Under the pieces are notes generated by a model that searched no databases, was not told where the DNA came from, and saw nothing but the letters and a program-made list of their open reading frames with translations. Made by a program: the position numbers and the translations under genes. A DNA stretch of 30,000 nt from contig CM022665.1 of the NCBI GenBank assembly GCA_012295275.1, positions 5,587,901-5,617,900 of the forward strand, given 5' to 3'. This DNA is from Chrysomallon squamiferum. Its lineage: Eukaryota; Mollusca; Gastropoda; Neomphalida; Peltospiridae. This document shows positions 10,960 to 30,000 of this stretch, in pieces. Numbering within the stretch: the stretch's first letter is position 1; each line of letters opens with the position of its first letter.

Positions 10960-11205
10960 TATATTTATTTAAATTTGGAAGCGTCAGTGAAATCATTAAA
11001 ATCAAATTTGAGATCTAGAGAAAATAATTTGGAGGCAAATATTGACAGCTGACCAAAAAATCTGAAATCGAAATATAATGCAGAAAAGTATGTCCAGTTT
11101 GAAAAAAATATTTTAAATGCCTAATTTGAGGAAAACATCCTAAATGCCAAATTTGAGATAACCAGTCTTGAGGATGAACCTGATTAGATTGCTTATAATG
11201 TTCAT
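10960..11205 (+). repeat. Direct repeat copy 2, coding-like but broken
   Basis: This is the partner of 10372-10605. Both contain the string AAAACATCCTAAATGCCAAA and the following CCAGTCTTGAGG. This copy keeps more of the upstream part of the frame (SLKSNLRSRENNLEANI) but has its own stops. The stops fall at different places in the two copies, which fits independent decay. Confidence 0.7.
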
Positions 11206-11830
11206 ATATTTTAGATTTAAATATTATCAGAACAGCAACAGAAACAACAACAACGCAAATATCGTTATTTTACTTTTTGTTCTTTATAATAATATATTAA
11301 TCGCCGAAAAAGAAATATTACGTTTTTATATGAATATGATCTGATTTACATATATATATATATATTTCTTTTCCTAATAAACTAATTATATTATGGTATA
11401 GAATTAAAAATTGTTAATATAAATTATTTCTCTTTCAAACATAATGGAAGACGACAAATTAAGAACTTGTACAAATGTAAACAATAAACAAATTATATTT
11501 TGAATCAGACTTTTTCTGTAATTTTTAAGATATATATATATATATAACTGTTTTGTTAATGAAATGTTTTTAAATTAATGTTTAAAAAAAAAAAAAAAAT
11601 GTTTTTGGACAATGCGAATTCAACCTTAGAGAAATTCTTCATTGTTTACACGCATATATTTGAATTTTTGTCATTGTTTTATTTTGTGTATAAAGAATGC
11701 CAACTCCATTCTTAAAATGATTGTTTAAAATACAAAATGCACAACTTTATCATAGTATTTAATGTTATTTAAGTTAGTTTTATTCTTTTTGTTTTCCTAT
11801 CTTTTGTTTTTTCATATACCACTAATATTA
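11206..11830. other. Intergenic upstream of the katanin gene
   Basis: AT-rich sequence with (TA)n tracts near 11349-11364 and 11530-11545 and an A run near 11586-11599. No gene or repeat family is recognised. Confidence 0.5.
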
Positions 11831-11844
11831 TTGTTTAACAACGG

Positions 11845-11999
11845 CTCGCTCAGTCCTTGTTGCCGTTCCATTCCACTTCTTATTTTGTATTTGTATTTTA
11901 TCCAATGGCTGTAGTTCATTTTGGAGTATTCCGTTTCCGGAAGGACATTCTTGTCGCTGACTTGTTCAAGTGTTTGAATTGTCACCAATATTATTTCAG
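11845..11999 (+). promoter_or_regulatory. Candidate promoter and 5' UTR exon of the katanin-like 1 gene
   Basis: This is a GC-richer island in AT-rich surroundings, containing an inverted CCAAT-box context (ATCCAATGG, CCAAT at 11902-11906) and a perfect ETS-type site (CCGGAAG, 11937-11943). It ends in a good donor, TTTCAG|GTATCG at 11999/12000. Spliced to the coding exon at 13648 it would place A at -3 of the first ATG. The location fits a TATA-less housekeeping promoter with a non-coding first exon. The transcription start is not determinable from sequence alone. Confidence 0.4.
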
Positions 12000-13647
12000 G
12001 TATCGATTCCCATTTTAAAACAGGTATACAGATTATGTTTTGCTTGTATAAAATATTATATCTTAGTATAGTTAAGGTTTCGGTTTAATTTTCTTTTGAA
12101 GCTATTAATATGTGTTTTTTAGTTACGGTGTCGTAATTAGTAAATTACTTTAAAATTTAACCGACACGGCGACAGTTCTGAGTTTGAAATCTAGGCTAAC
12201 AAGTTTAACGAGTAAACAGTATAGTCACTCTTAACTATAATATTGATTATAGAGTCACTGGTGTCTTTAAAAAAATAAAATAATAGTAAATATATATTCA
12301 TTTTTTATTATTATATATATATATAAAATAAAAATAATACAAAATAAAATAAAGTTAGACTTTTACTTAGTTTTAGTACAGGTTTAAATAATAACACCAT
12401 TTAATACTATACATTTAATTAGAAAGGGACAGCAAAAATTTAGATTTATATTTATTTTAATTTTGTTGTCAGTTAAACACAACTTCTGAATACAAACACA
12501 GAACACAAAACCAATTATTCAGATAGCTTGCTTGCTTTTTGAGACATAATATTTTGAATATTGACAGCAAAAGGAAATGTGACACAATCCTTTTTCAGCC
12601 ACTCATAGCAGACAATAACGTATTTAAGTAACATACAGCAGTAACCACATCTTCAGATGTATTTTACTACTGCCACAAAAGCAGCTTACACATTTTCAAG
12701 GTTGGAGTATGCAGTAGTCAAAAAATACCAATTCATGAAAATGGAGAAAAATACTGGTGCAATGAGGGCTTTGGATAAAACACCATTTTTTAATAGTGTG
12801 TCATTCCATTTTTAAATGAATAGTGCTGTGTGGGATTTAAAAGCCTGAAAATACTCCAAATAAAGAGCACCAGTAACAGTTTTGACAATGAATGAATGAA
12901 TGATCATTATGTTATGCTTAACCTCCCTCTGAATCTGATGTTCAGAACTAACCTTAAAAAATAAAATATTCCTGGACAAAATAAAATACTTTGATTGTTG
13001 ATATCAATCAATTTCAGCAGCAAAAAAAAAAAAAAAATGAAATCTTTTTAAGTGAATCTGAAACTCTATACATTTGCCATGTTCTGAAGTAGGTTATACA
13101 ACTTTATTGATACAAGTCTTTTTAATATCAGAATGTATCCATTTAAAAAAAAAAGTTTAAAGTTAAATGGATAAATGTATAAATGTTCATTTATTGATAG
13201 TAATAACTGACTATGCAAGATGATGCTAATTGATCTAGAAGCAAGGCTGATACCATTAATGGGAAATTGAACAAGCTTTTGAACGATACTGGAGTTGTTG
13301 TTGTAAATACATTGCAATATATTGTAATTTGAGTTTGAAGCTGATTTTTAAAGAAAAAAGTGGTTATTTTTCTCTCTTTTTTCCCTCTCATTTTTCTACA
13401 TATCATTAGAAAACTTGCATAGCATACTAAAAATAGCTGTATAACTTGTTTACATCCAGAACCTGTCACTGAATGGTTTTTGCTCTTCAGCACATAGCAT
13501 GTGCATTGCAGTGAGTGTTTAAAATGTGGGTTACAAATTCAATGAATAACTCGTAATAAAACAACACACGATTTAAGAGCAAATCTTGATCCTTATTTCC
13601 ATGCAGTTATTATTGTTATTGTTATTGTTATTGTTATTATTTTGCAG
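12000..13647 (+). other. Proposed intron 1 of the katanin gene (5' UTR intron)
   Basis: No coding segment is seen. It contains TA-rich tracts near 12310 and a (TTATTG)n tract at about 13611-13637 just before the acceptor TTTTGCAG (13640-13647). The minus-strand open frames at 13066-13493 lack family motifs or splice context and are treated as chance. Confidence 0.4.
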
Positions 13648-13652
13648 GATGA

Positions 13653-22391
<8,739 letters not shown>

Positions 22392-25300
22392 GAAACTTTG
22401 AGAATACTACACAAGAAAAAAAAATTATGAGTGAATTTATGTTGTTATTGAATGTTCTAAAATCGTACCTGACCAATTTCTATAACAACCCCAACAATTG
22501 TCTTTATCATCTGGCAAATTTAAATCTCAGTATTATTTTATTTTAAATATTTATTTATCTTTGTTTTTCTTCTTCTGTTTTTTTTTAATTACTGTTATTG
22601 TTATCTTTTTTTTTCCCCAGCTGACTATTTTTACACTTTATTTTTAACAATCCAGAGATTGAAAACTGATCACTTTAATCCTTTCCTTATGATAAGCTGA
22701 CCCCCCCACACACACACACACACACACACATACACCCCCAGAGACTCACAGAAGAAAAAAAAATATTAATTAAGTTTTTTGATGGATAATAAACATTGTG
22801 AAATATAATTATGAAGTGAGAGGGTTAAAATTATCTTGGACCTTTTTTTTTTTTTCCACCAGCATTTCTTTTGCAGAATTTTTTTTTTTTTTTTTCTTGC
22901 ATAACAAGGGGTTGTTTCACATTAATATACTGGACAAATTGGAATAAAAGGCATTATTAATTACATTTATTTTGCACAACAGACTTGCCTCAATAGCTGA
23001 GTAGTTACCGTAGTTTGCTAGTCATTTTTTCTTCCTTTATCCTTTGCTTCATAAATTTTTATAGTTAAATGATTTTGTTCAATTTCTTTTCTTCTTGTGG
23101 TTTTTTGTTTTTTTTGTTTTGGTTTGAATGAAACCCTACCCATCAGATATTACAACACAGCATTCACTTCAGCATGCATACAAGACAAAATTAAACAAAT
23201 TTTGTTTGACACTTTTAATTATACTTGATGTTTTGTATTTGGTGGTTTGGCTTGTAGTGATTCTTAGTTTTCTGTATAGATAGAACGTTGATATAAATAT
23301 ATATTAAATTTGTTGTATACTTAAATATCAAAACCTACAATTATTCTAGATTTGTTTAGGATATAATATGTTTGGATAGACAATTTTGTGGAATGAATAT
23401 AATTTTTTTTTTTTTTTTGCTCTCGTTTTTTGTTAATGAACAAACCCAAACCAGCTAATAGCATTTAATTTAAACTATCCTCAGTTTCTGAGAGTAGTAA
23501 CTTGATTATATATGTATGCAAATATAATGCACTGAGCAGGTATACTTGAACTACTACTACTATTACTACTGTTACAACTACTACCACAACTAGTAATATT
23601 AATGGTACTTAATTACTAATTTAATAATAATTTCTCTGCTTTTTTTCTCAATTTTTAAAATTAATTTTGTTACAGATTTTGTTTTCTGTTGACCTTTATT
23701 TAAAAATATATTACAGTTGCAGTTTTCAGGTCTTACATTAGACTTGACTATTAAGTTCTACTGGGATATGTTAGAATATTTATTATTTAAAATTGATGAA
23801 TACCTCTTTACATAATTTGGAGAAAATTCATCTATATATATATATATACACATTTCTTTGAAACCTTTATTTCATGTAAAATTGTGTTTTTATATCAGTT
23901 AAACCACATTTATTTTATTTACTTAAATCTGGTTTACCTAATTACTTTTTTTTTTTTTTTCATTTTTTATTTCAACAGATTTTTGCTTCTTATTTAAGTG
24001 TTTTTAATTTTCAAAACTATACATACAAATAACAACACATTTTGATAAACTTGGAAATATTATTAAAATATTCATATCATGCTGCTCAGATATATTTTTT
24101 TTCTTCTTTTGTTTTTAAAAATGTATTATAATCATTTCTTTACATCAAAGATATACTATGTATATCCCTTCCATTGTACAGTATTGCTCAGTAATTATTT
24201 TGATTAATACAAGAAATAGATTTTCCATTGTTACACTGAAATTATTTATGTACCAGTAATTATTACCCTGTAATGAACCTTTACAATTAACATGAGTTTT
24301 GTTGTTTATTTATTACTACTAGAGACAGTTTTATTGTTCAGTTTAAACTGATGATTGGTATTAAAAGAGATGGCTTTTGGTAAAAGTTTGATACTTCATG
24401 TTTCAATAGAATAAGAATGATGGGATGGATTACTAACACAAGTTTGTTGTGTGACTTGCAGCATATTATCAAATTATGCCACAATCTCTGAAACTAAGTG
24501 TTTCTGGGGTCAGTAGATTATTTAACTAGAAAACTAGATAAATATACATCATAATAAAATGAAAAGAGCGGACAATAGCTTAATGAGCTAATTCAAGATA
24601 TAATTTTTTTCAAAGGCTGTTTTCCTGCCTGGGAAGATGCACACAAATTAAAAATATATTATAATCTAATACATATTCAAGGGACAAATCCAGAATTACA
24701 GATTTTTCTTTTAAAGGTTCATTATTGTAATGTAACTTTCGACATACAAAAAAAAAAAAAAAAACAGCTGGCTAAAACAAGAGCATGTACTACTTTGTTG
24801 CAGGACTGAACATGCTATCACTTATTCTACAATCACAAACTCCATCATTTAACCATTTCAATACATATCATGAAAGGAAATTATTTTGTAAGCTTGACTG
24901 GACATGTAAGTAATAAAATATACAGCATCATCTGCAACTGGATCAATACTGCAGGAGATAAGACAGAACAAGCCTGTTAAATATTTAGTATTCTTCACTT
25001 TGCAAATGTCAGATGATAGAGAACAAAGTACTGAGAAATCAATCACTTCACTAGAAGTCTGAGATTCTTGGATTCAGTTGATGACATCATTATGTTTTAT
25101 TGATGTTTGCAAAGAATAAAGAAATATTTTTCTATTGTTTTAAAATTCCATTTATTTTAAGAAATAGGATTATACTGTTAATGTAGATAGATTAAATTAA
25201 ATTGATTGTGGTATTAATTTTCCATAATGTTAGTTAATTTAGAAAATAAATACAGTTTGAGGTTCTGGAGTCTGAAATTTTCTCCAAGTAGCCAAAATGG

Positions 25301-25424
25301 TGATATCTTACAGTTTTTGCATACTTTATTTCATAAGAAAGATTATTAAAAATATTATTTTACAAAATTCTGCAGAGTGTGTGTGTTAGCTGTATATAAA
25401 ATGAAATGTGTGAGTAGATTGAAA
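22392..25424. other. Katanin 3' UTR and AT-rich convergent intergenic DNA
   Basis: It contains the candidate poly(A) signals, a (CA)n tract at about 22706-22730, T runs near 22844, 22879 and 23403, a (TA)n tract near 23833-23848, and copy 1 of direct repeat B (23704-23925). I recognise no gene. Confidence 0.55.
23704..23925 (+). repeat. Direct repeat B, copy 1
   Basis: About 220 bp recur at about 27633-27837 in the same orientation. Shared stretches include TTAGAATATTTATTATTTAA, ATAATTTGGAGAAAATTCAT and GTAAAATTGTGTTTTTATAT. It follows repeat A copy 1 in the same order as the second copies do. Confidence 0.85.
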
Positions 25425-25505
25425 TCATATTTTCAGTTTATGTCCTTGCTTTCCAAAATCCAAAACACTTCCAGTTCCAGGTACTTCATAATAAGGATGC
25501 TGCAT
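25425..25505 (-). other. Possible small terminal coding exon on the minus strand
   Basis: On the minus strand, TTTTTCCAATACAG is followed by 26 open codons (ATG at 25505-25503; reading MQHPYYEVPGTGS, then VLDFGKQGHKLKI) and a TGA at 25425-25427. The composition is protein-like and unlike the local AT-rich noise, and the segment has a clean acceptor. I do not recognise the family and see no matching upstream exon between here and 29 kb. It could be a terminal exon, a decayed exon or chance. Confidence 0.25.
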
Positions 25506-25927
25506 CTGTATTGGAAAAATTCAATTACTTCAAGACCAAAAGGATTTTTTTAATTTTTAAATTTTTTTTTTTTTTTTTTTTTGACTGGACATGGCAGGAA
25601 TAAATATATTACAAAATTGCTGTATGTAGTTTTAACCAGAAAAGAACCATTCCATACCGTTTTTTCTTTTTCTGCAGTTTGTAAGTGGAAAATATGCACT
25701 GTGTTAAAACAGTGTGATATACTTCACCATTTGGTGCATCAACAATTACCTAACAGTACACTGGTTTTTAAATTCGAGTTTTCTTATGCAGATTGTCTGC
25801 AAATCAGGCAAACCATAAACAAACCACTGATTTATAAATTATTTTTACTTTTTTTTTTTTTTTTTTTAAATCAGAAAATCTCTAAATTCAGAACTGTAAC
25901 AAGTGGTTTTTCAATATTGTATTTAGA

Positions 25928-26434
25928 TAAAGCACCGAGATTTCTTTCATTGTATGTATGAATATTTTCAACAACTGTTTCATTGAAAAATCTTCAAAAC
26001 TTTTACAACTCCATTTGTTCTGTTGGTCATTGATAGCCTGCTTTATGTATCCCTTTGCTCGATAATATTTCTTCAAATAAATAAATTTGAAAATGACGAA
26101 GTATAATTTCTTTTTGCCAAAAAACAAAACAAAAATCATCAATAAAAACTGACATATTTTCTTTAGTGATCTACATATTCATTTGAGTGCAATATTCAGC
26201 TTTACTGTTAGAAGTGCATCTCATGTTGAGAAATGCCAGATCAGTTATTTCCTTTGTTGTTGTTTTTGTTTTTAAATATTTATAAATGGAAATGATGTCA
26301 CTTGTTGGGTATTGGAGACTTTTTTTTACAGTAGTTGTGTCAGACTGTTTTTTATGTGTTGAATATGTTTTTAAATGTTTATAATGAGATGTATTCAAAG
26401 AAAGACAGTTTTCTTCAGTTAGGAAGGAGTAAAT
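25928..26434 (+). repeat. Direct repeat A, copy 2 (downstream of the katanin gene)
   Basis: This is the partner of 21523-22043, about 4.4 kb further on, between the two convergent genes. Immediately after it, where the source has the katanin terminal exon, the sequence is unrelated, so no exon copy is present. The minus-strand open frame at 26171-26446 lies within this repeat and is not a supported gene. Confidence 0.9.
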
Positions 26435-26975
26435 CTGTTTGTTCACACCTTATGCAAGCCACTGCTAACTTTTAATAAACAAACACAAAGACTGCATTTT
26501 TAATTCTTTATTTCCTCATATTTTAGTTTTCACATGTACCTGTGATGATGATCTTAATGCCTCGGTATAATTGCTATAATATTAATTATTTTTAATATAA
26601 AAATTATTAATATCTCAGTTTATAATGTGACAATGAGGACAATGATTTTGTGAATGAAAATGATGTATTTTTATTGTAACAAATCTGTGTTTAGTCAGGA
26701 AAAAAAAAAAAAAAAAAAAAAATACAATTAAGGAATTTTAACAAAACAACATTTAGATTCAGAGCACCTGTAAATACACAACAGTTACAAGATTAACACA
26801 TTCCAAACAATATTATTATCAGAATTCTTCCATAAAACACACTAGAATGATGAACTGAAAGAAGTGGATTGTTAAACATTTGTTTCATGAGTTTAATGTA
26901 TGATAATATACTGCTTACAAGTTAAAATGTCTGTAAAAAGTAATAATGTTTTATTTTACATCTTCATTAATCTAA

Positions 26976-27022
<47 letters not shown>

Positions 27023-27632
27023 CAACAATAATAATATATCTTATTAAAATTAATGCTTCTAATTAACTTTTTAACTTATTATTATTTTTTTTTAATTTCT
27101 TCTACAACTAAGGATTTCAAAGACTAGAGAATTTTGTTACTAGTGATTATGAAGTTTGTTTCTGAATACAATGATTATACATTATTTATTAACATTTTTC
27201 TCTATCATTCAGACAAAAGACAACGTCTTTTTCTATTTAAACATGTTCTACAGCAAACTATAATAATCTGGTTACGTTATTAATAAACATATATATCAGC
27301 TGGTATCTGCTTAAGAATATCAGTTAACATTTATGAAACATATTTTGTATATGATGGATGACTAATATTAGTCCAACATGTTTGTGAATTTCTCCCAGAG
27401 AATATCTTCATCAAAATTCATTGTTATAAAAATTAACAGATTTAGTAAAAACCAATTGCAATATGATACTGTGATTATATTTTTATTTTTCAGCCTTCCA
27501 GTTCACATCAGCTGCTGAAGATCTGCTAATTTTGATTCAGTTGAGCATTTCAAACTTTTTTTTTTAAAATGCCCTGTTTTGTATGAAACATTTAAAATAA
27601 AAATATTTAATTGATAAAACGTTAGAACAGTT
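26435..27632. other. Intergenic, low complexity, no gene recognised
   Basis: It contains an A run at about 26700-26722 and an (AAT)n tract at about 26976-27020. Otherwise it is featureless AT-rich sequence. Confidence 0.55.
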
Positions 27633-27837
27633 AAATATATTACGGTTGCTATTTTCTGGTCTTAAAATAGGCTTGATTGTTAAGTTAAATACTGGGATAT
27701 ATTAGAATATTTATTATTTAAAACTGATAAATACCTATTTATATAATTTGGAGAAAATTCATCTATATATACATTTCTTTGAAACTTTTATTTCGTGTAA
27801 AATTGTGTTTTTATATCAGGTTAAACCACATTTATAA
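27633..27837 (+). repeat. Direct repeat B, copy 2
   Basis: This is the partner of 23704-23925. It is shorter because the (TA)n tract is contracted. After GTTAAACCACATTTAT the two copies diverge abruptly. Confidence 0.85.
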
Positions 27838-28365
27838 TGATCAGAATAATTATACTCAACAATTACTTATTAAATTTAAAAGTTTGTTTTAGTTCTTTTC
27901 TATATATCTTCTCATTTACAAGTCCACTATTCACAATTCACAATCCTGAAATCTCCAAAAATATTAAACATTTGTACGAAGTGTTAATCTTACTTATGAC
28001 ATCACTTTTCTTAAAACAACATATTGCTACATATAAAATACAAATAAATACATGTATATATAAATTATAAATTATATTAATTATCAGTATATTTAGCTGA
28101 ACTGTAAACAAAAAAAAACAACAAAAAAAAAAACATTTGGGACTGCTTTGTACTTTGTACCTTTTGATATTTGTTATTCATGTGCATTTAATTAATTAAT
28201 TTATTTATTTCAGGTTCATAAAAAAAGTTTTTAAACAAATGAAACCAAGCATCACGTTTTATTTTGACATAAATAAAAGTTAAATAAAAAGTAAACAGAC
28301 AAGTAAGAAAATTACCCAGACAAGTCTTCAAGTTACAATACATGCCATCAGAAACTAAGAGATTT

Positions 28366-28398
<33 letters not shown>

Positions 28399-29146
28399 CA
28401 CAGCAATATATTAAAAAGAAAAATTCAATATTTTTTTTTAAAATCCTGTGTTTGAAACATTAAATAATTAAGAATTCTGATTTTCAGTAACATTTTAATT
28501 TGTAGTCATTTTCTGAACTGTAGAAAAGATACTAATAAGTTTTGAAAAGCTGATATGTGGTCTCCATTACTGCTAGGAGATATTCCTATCCGTAATATTC
28601 ACAAGGGAGCCAGTGTTTATTACAAGAAAAATACAAAAAAAAATTTAAAAGATTTTTAATATTTCTACTTTGGTTATTGTTATAATAAATTTAATGGTAA
28701 ATCTGCTGCTTCTTAGTTTCTAATTCTTTTTCATTTTAGACAAGCAAATACAATAACAATCCAAATAAATTTTTGGTATAAAAAAACATTTAGTCTGAAA
28801 ATATAAAGCTAATAAAGATTTCAGTTCCAACAGCATCTTTAACTAATTTCTAATACTTTTTATAGTTATAATTAAAAAAAAAAAAAAAAAATACCTGAGT
28901 TGCATATACACACCAAATCATTCTCAAATAGAAGTAAGAATATATTTTAAAATTTCACAACATTAAGCTTTCTCATTGGTTTATATAACCATTGGATGGA
29001 TTATATATGTGTAAACGTTTAACAACAAATTGCAACATTTGTATTTTGTGTTTTGTTTTTTTTAATTATAAAAAAGAAATAAAAATAATAAGGAAACTAA
29101 ATTTAACCTGATATCAACAGTTAAAGAATCATTTAAACAGAATGTT
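27838..29146. other. Presumed 3' UTR and flank of the Mdm2-like gene (minus strand)
   Basis: The region is AT-rich, with a T run at about 28371-28398 and an A run near 28873-28890. Several minus-strand AATAAA signals are present, for example at 28616-28621, which would give a 3' UTR of about 0.5 kb. No coding exon is supported. Confidence 0.45.
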
Positions 29147-30000
29147 TCACAGGATGAAGTTACGCACAACCTTCTGAATTGACCGTCTACACACGGGACA
29201 GCACTTTCCTTTCCTCTTGAGTCTCTTGGCACATGTGTAACAACAAACTTGATGTCCCGAACTTCCATGAATGATGCTTGCAGTTTTTGGCCGGGACAGA
29301 CAAATCATACACATGTCGGAGAAAGACGCCTGAAAGGATGAGTTAAATGCTTTGCTGGGACTAGGTTTGACAGACGTGCTGTCTGTACTGGAAATGATGT
29401 CATCCACTTTACTGTCTCTCTGTGCCAAGCCTTTCTTGCTGGAACGAATCACGACATTGTTTTTTCTTACCGAACCACCTGGCACGCCTTCTTTCGAAGA
29501 ACTTGAGCTGATGTTACTGTCAAGCAGTGACCCTGATGGTTCGTTGCAGCTTGATGCACGCGATTTATGCCCAGCATTTCCTTGTGGATGGAAACACGAA
29601 GTGTGGCCTATTATTTCGTCACGTGAAAACATTTCTTCTCGCAGTTCTTCGTTTTTGACTGATGAATGTTCAGATGATTCTTTCCTATTTGCGAAACAGC
29701 GTTCTTCAGACTCCTCCAGAAATGTAGATGAGTGTGGTGAAAGCAGTGATTGTGAATTCTGACCTGAAAACAACGCAGTGTGTTTCATTGACTCTTGGCT
29801 AGAAATTGTAAACGGAAAACGTGTCCCTTCACTGGTTCCACAATCATCACAGAAACTAAATCGATTCATGTCTGCCGTGGAAGTGTTTGTGAAGAAATAT
29901 TTTTTCAAGTCCTTTTGGTCCTGTTCTGAATTTCTGCTCACAGGCACAGTTTCAGCATGGTTAGACGAAACAAAACGACTGCTTTTATCAGATCCTGTTT
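29147..30000 (-). CDS. Mdm2-like E3 ubiquitin-protein ligase, terminal exon (5' end off-window)
   Basis: One frame is open from the right edge to TGA at 29147-29149, about 284 codons. Its last 60 residues form the Mdm2/Mdm4 type of RING: CMICLSRPK, IIHGSSGH, CCYTCAKRLKRKGK and CCPVCRRSIQKV, with every Cys and His ligand of the C2H2C4 pattern present. Mdm2 ubiquitinates p53-family proteins, and its RING also drives dimerisation. The tail ends VVRNFIL, so there is a Phe near the C-terminus as in Mdm2, where the terminal residues support E2 activation. Upstream of the RING the exon is Ser-rich with a mildly acidic patch (EESEER, NEELREEMFSRDE). The RanBP2-type zinc finger normally found between the acidic region and the RING is not visible; only a lone CDDCG remains in this exon. 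The p53-binding SWIB domain would lie further right. The start shown is the window edge, not a start codon. Confidence 0.88.
   Translation of the reverse strand, partial: TGSDKSSRFVSSNHAETVPVSRNSEQDQKDLKKYFFTNTSTADMNRFSFCDDCGTSEGTRFPFTISSQESMKHTALFSGQNSQSLLSPHSSTFLEESEERCFANRKESSEHSSVKNEELREEMFSRDEIIGHTSCFHPQGNAGHKSRASSCNEPSGSLLDSNISSSSSKEGVPGGSVRKNNVVIRSSKKGLAQRDSKVDDIISSTDSTSVKPSPSKAFNSSFQASFSDMCMICLSRPKTASIIHGSSGHQVCCYTCAKRLKRKGKCCPVCRRSIQKVVRNFIL

Noticed and set aside
26171-26446. 91-codon minus-strand frame
   Set aside because: It lies in direct repeat A copy 2; the homologous intron copy has indels that break the frame, so it is not conserved as coding.
28555-28659. 34-codon plus-strand frame beginning MWSPLLLGDIPIRN
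   Set aside because: It has a plausible look but no acceptor, no partner exons and no recognised family, and it lies in the presumed 3' UTR of the minus-strand gene. Chance is the better explanation.
29352-29762. 136-codon plus-strand frame
   Set aside because: It is the antisense shadow of the Mdm2-like exon.

Overview
This window is strongly AT-rich, intron-rich animal DNA. It carries long mononucleotide runs, (ATT)n/(AAT)n, (TC)n and (TTTTA)n microsatellites, and GT-AG introns of roughly 130-2500 bp. A katanin-like 1 gene together with a genuine Mdm2-type RING (Mdm2 is absent from flies and nematodes) points to a bilaterian invertebrate. A lophotrochozoan, perhaps a mollusc, is my best guess; that is inference, as nothing here fixes the species.

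Layout. At 1391-1606 (+) is the last exon of an EF-hand gene whose other exons lie left of the window. Its 3' flank (about 1780-2140) holds decayed partial copies of its own EF-hand segment. At 4725-7579 (+) is a complete seven-exon EF-hand gene of about 262 codons, a paralogue of the first: both end in a 71-codon terminal exon. It has a CRE-like promoter and one GC-AG intron. From 7.6 to 11.8 kb is intergenic DNA with microsatellites, a GC-richer interspersed element (about 9.18-9.76 kb) and two direct copies of a broken, coding-like repeat (10.37-10.61 and 10.96-11.21 kb). From about 11.9 to 22.4 kb (+) is a katanin p60 (KATNAL1-type) microtubule-severing AAA ATPase gene with ten coding exon positions. 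On the minus strand, 29147 to the right edge is the terminal exon of an Mdm2-like E3 ubiquitin ligase. The katanin and Mdm2 genes converge across about 6.7 kb. That interval holds diverged copies of a katanin intron-10 segment and of a 3'-flanking segment.

The strongest observation is in the katanin gene. The exon encoding Walker A and pore loop 1 occurs twice in tandem (18321-18479 and 18612-18770). The two exons have identical length (159 nt), identical phase and intact splice sites, and are separated by 132 nt. They differ at 32 of 53 codons, but only 8 differences change the amino acid, so both look selected. The second version changes pore loop 1 from KYRG to KYHG and an upstream conserved Asn to Cys. 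This looks like a pair of mutually exclusive exons giving two katanin motors with different substrate-gripping loops. The second oddity is at the katanin start: two ATGs overlap (ATGAATG), and the frame matching the family's N-terminus breaks into the frame of the rest of the protein, apparently by loss of two bases.

All gene models come from reading splice sites and protein motifs by eye. No transcript or database search was available.
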